This document shows, in pieces, positions 61,791 to 64,000 of a stretch of DNA of 64,000 bases. The stretch comes from Apodemia mormo. Taxonomy: Eukaryota; Arthropoda; Insecta; Lepidoptera; Riodinidae. Position numbers and translations under genes: made by a program. The stretch's first letter is position 1; every line of letters begins with the position of its first letter. The notes beneath the pieces were generated by a model. That model ran no database searches, had not been told where the DNA came from, and saw only the letters and a list, made by a program, of their open reading frames with translations. The DNA lies in assembly GCA_036924255.1 (NCBI GenBank), contig JAUPFN010000018.1, forward strand, positions 7,016,001 to 7,080,000. The letters run 5' to 3'.

Positions 61791-62665
61791 ATAATTGGCA
61801 TACAAGTGTGTGAGAAAGTGTGTTAATATTCATATTCAACCTGAATATTAATTTTGATTTGCTTATGTATTTTACCATTTATTTTTAATAAATTAGTAGA
61901 AGTTATTGATTTAGTAATGCGACTCTTATCTTAGTTATTGTAATATACTTTTACATATAGTAAAAAAATCAAGGCATTCGTAAATAATAAGGAAGGTATA
62001 ATGCCATTCTGTAGAACATCATCAGTTAGTTCACGTCAATCAGAAGTATAGTGACTAACACTAACACCCTGCCGACTGCCACGAAGTCGAAAACCAATTT
62101 AATATCTCAGAAGAAAACTTGTAATGATGGAACATATCATAGTAATCAAGATGTCATAATCTATAGGATTAAAAGCATTGGATAAATACATTGATATTAA
62201 AATAATAACATCTACGGTGATTAGCATCATAAACGATACAGGTTAACAAGATTCACCGATTCATCAGTTGGCGAGATGATGATCCCGACCCTAACTGATC
62301 CCGATCTGATAAAAATTACAGCTTATTTATAGCAATAACCGAGACCGACAGCTTTACGTGTTAACTCGATGCACAGCGATGTCAATACGCTACCAACGGT
62401 CTTTAAGCTACTACGGACATTTAATTTTTTTAAGAAAAAACCTTGAATAAATCTTAATAACACCTTTGCTCAACACGGGATCGAACTGTCCCGGCTTATG
62501 ATAATAACACGTTTTGCCACATTACGTTTGAATATGTATATCAATTAATGTAAAGCAAAAACTGTGTATACCTTGTATGACAAATAAAGCAACGGTATAG
62601 TATGAAGTATGGCAGAGTTAAAGTTTAGATTGCGGAGGAGTGTAGAAACCTAATTTTTTTTAATA
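61791..62665. other. Unassigned stretch
   Basis: No gene or named repeat found on either strand. Confidence 0.35.
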
Positions 62666-62928
62666 CTAGCTGCGCCCGCAACTTCTCCGCGTGGAAAAAT
62701 TTCGAAAAAAGTAGCCTATGTTACTTCCTGCCACATCAACTGTCTGCCAGTGAAAGTCTCGTCAAAATCAGTCCAGCCATTCCAGAGATTAATCGGAGCA
62801 AACAGACAAACAGACGGACAAAAATTGTAAAAAATGTTATTTTGGTATATGTACCGTGTATTACAAAACTAATAAGCGGTTATTTTAATATTACAAACAG
62901 ACACTCCAATTTTATTTATTTGCATAGA
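62666..62928 (-). mobile_element. Helitron-like element, Hel-a
   Basis: Minus strand from TCTATGCAAATAAATAAAAT to CTAG (62669-62666), with CACGCGGAGAAGTTGCGGGC before the end. Confidence 0.8.
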
Positions 62929-64000
62929 AGATGTATTGGAAGTATATTAAACCAATAAAAATACACATTACACACACTTTTCTTATTTGACATACATCAT
63001 AATATACACAAATATACACTATTAGGTTATGTGGCTTTCACCGTCTGTTGTCAAACTAACAAGAAATTTTATTTTTAAGTCTAATGTTCGAATTCCGACT
63101 ACAGGGCATTTGCTAAATAAAATTTCACTTACCACTATTTAACATTTAACAGAAACAAGATATACAATTGTTGTACAACAAGATATGCAACAAAACCTCC
63201 TTGTTAAAGTATACAACTTTAGCAAGGAGATATTGTAGATCCAATTCTCTCAAAGGTGGCGGTAAATTTGCAACACTAGGTTGCATGCTGAAAACATACC
63301 CGTGTGATCGAAACAACAAAACGCAGGCCAAAGTGTTAGTTACACGTTGAATGAAATTGTAGCCTAAAGCATTTTCTGAATACGGGTACGTTGCAAACAA
63401 TTTAATTGAAATTTTAAGTTGAAACATCTAACAAAATAAGACAGACATTGATTTTTTTCTGAAAATCATATCCATTGTTCTACTGCTTTAACTCTACTAT
63501 ATAAATACTATCACGCTTATATTACTGGAGAAGTAGACAGAGGTGTCATTAGTTCACCCAGTATGAGCCAATTTATAATAAATTGGATACATTCTAATGT
63601 AAAAAAGTATTAATTTCTAGAAAAATTAAAAAACTGACGAAATGTGGCAGTTCCACAAATAATCCACTTATCCACTCCCACTTATCGTCAAAATACTGCA
63701 CTAAGCTGAGGTTCGGTCTTACAGGAGACACTTTTGGAACAGGCTTAGTACATTTAACTTAAACGCTGTCTGAGCACATTGTTCTTTCGAAAAGCCCGGT
63801 ACTGTGAAACCGGGAAAAATGCTCATTTAGACCAAATGCTTAACTTCATTAAAAAATTGTATTGTTCTCTTAAAATTCACTAAGATACACTTTGTCATAT
63901 TAACAGACACTGAATTTCTCAAAATTAAAGCCAGAACAACATCATCACTGAAAATTCACGTAATTTCACAAACTCATAAATCCTCGCTTGATTTTGTCGT
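62929..64000. other. Unassigned, with one SINE-B relic
   Basis: 63506-63650 keeps ATCACGCTTATATTACTGGA, AGTAGACAGAGGTG and a TTTCTAGAAAAATTAAAAAA stretch in SINE-B order, so it is probably a very old minus-strand copy. The rest shows no gene; the overlapping frames at 63146-63427 have no recognisable domain. Confidence 0.35.

Noticed and set aside
62460..62500. tRNA T-arm-like sequence (complement of GGGATCGAACTGTCC)
   Set aside because: Only a B-box-like match; no A box at the right distance and no acceptor stem.

Overview
The window looks like AT-rich nuclear DNA of a moth or butterfly. The evidence is the repeat content: several subfamilies of short Helitron-like elements (TC at the 5' end, CTAG at the 3' end, a GC-rich hairpin just before it), two large tRNA-headed SINE families, an abundant LINE-tail family, a Penelope-like element with an ORF, and fossils of mariner, Tc1, pogo-like and hAT transposons. 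Codon-like structure is almost entirely confined to decayed transposon genes. There are no rRNA genes, convincing free-standing tRNA genes, CRISPR arrays or bacterial operons. Family names used here (RepA, SINE-B, SINE-C, Hel-a to Hel-f, MITE-E and so on) are local labels, built by comparing copies within the window.

Layout. 1-9450: RepA fragments with several hairpins, a Hel-a, a SINE-B, a decayed mariner transposase (minus strand, 6180-6885), the foldback MITE-E and unassigned AT-rich DNA. 9450-17000: tandem Helitrons, two hAT fossils with BED-finger remnants, a 5'-truncated Penelope-like element (RT end plus GIY-YIG endonuclease, 12490-13497) with a hammerhead-like motif in its 3' module, and hAT-like blocks with TGAACTAATGAAG-type subterminal repeats. 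17000-29000: Helitrons, a TA-flanked MITE, RepA inverted dimers, and SINEs of four kinds. 29000-35000: LINE 3'-end fragments, a pogo-like transposon with TIRs, MITE-E copies, and a triple head-to-tail Helitron array. 35110-35672: the only candidate host gene start, with a TATA box, an initiator, a 5' UTR interrupted by a SINE, an ATG and a 5' splice site. 36600-48500: a perfect 29-bp hairpin, microsatellites, SINEs, a mariner copy interrupted by a SINE, a diverged tandem duplication, and an 85-unit 8-bp tandem array. 48500-64000: further repeat copies, a Tc1-like pseudogene, another pogo-like nonautonomous element, LINE tails and unassigned DNA.

How the parts relate. This is mostly a nested transposon landscape rather than a set of cooperating genes. 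Insertion order can be read in places: SINE-B inside mariner with an 11-bp target duplication, a LINE-like repeat inside a hAT element, and a TIR element inside two other repeats. Three signals deserve attention: MITE-E arms that carry a perfect match to the CTCF core consensus in inverted pairs; hammerhead-core-like motifs with a compensatory base pair between two Penelope-derived copies; and recurrent near-perfect snap-back palindromes inside RepA copies, which suggest template switching. The candidate promoter at 35110 directly abuts a repeat that recurs inverted inside a pogo-like element at 60201-61039.
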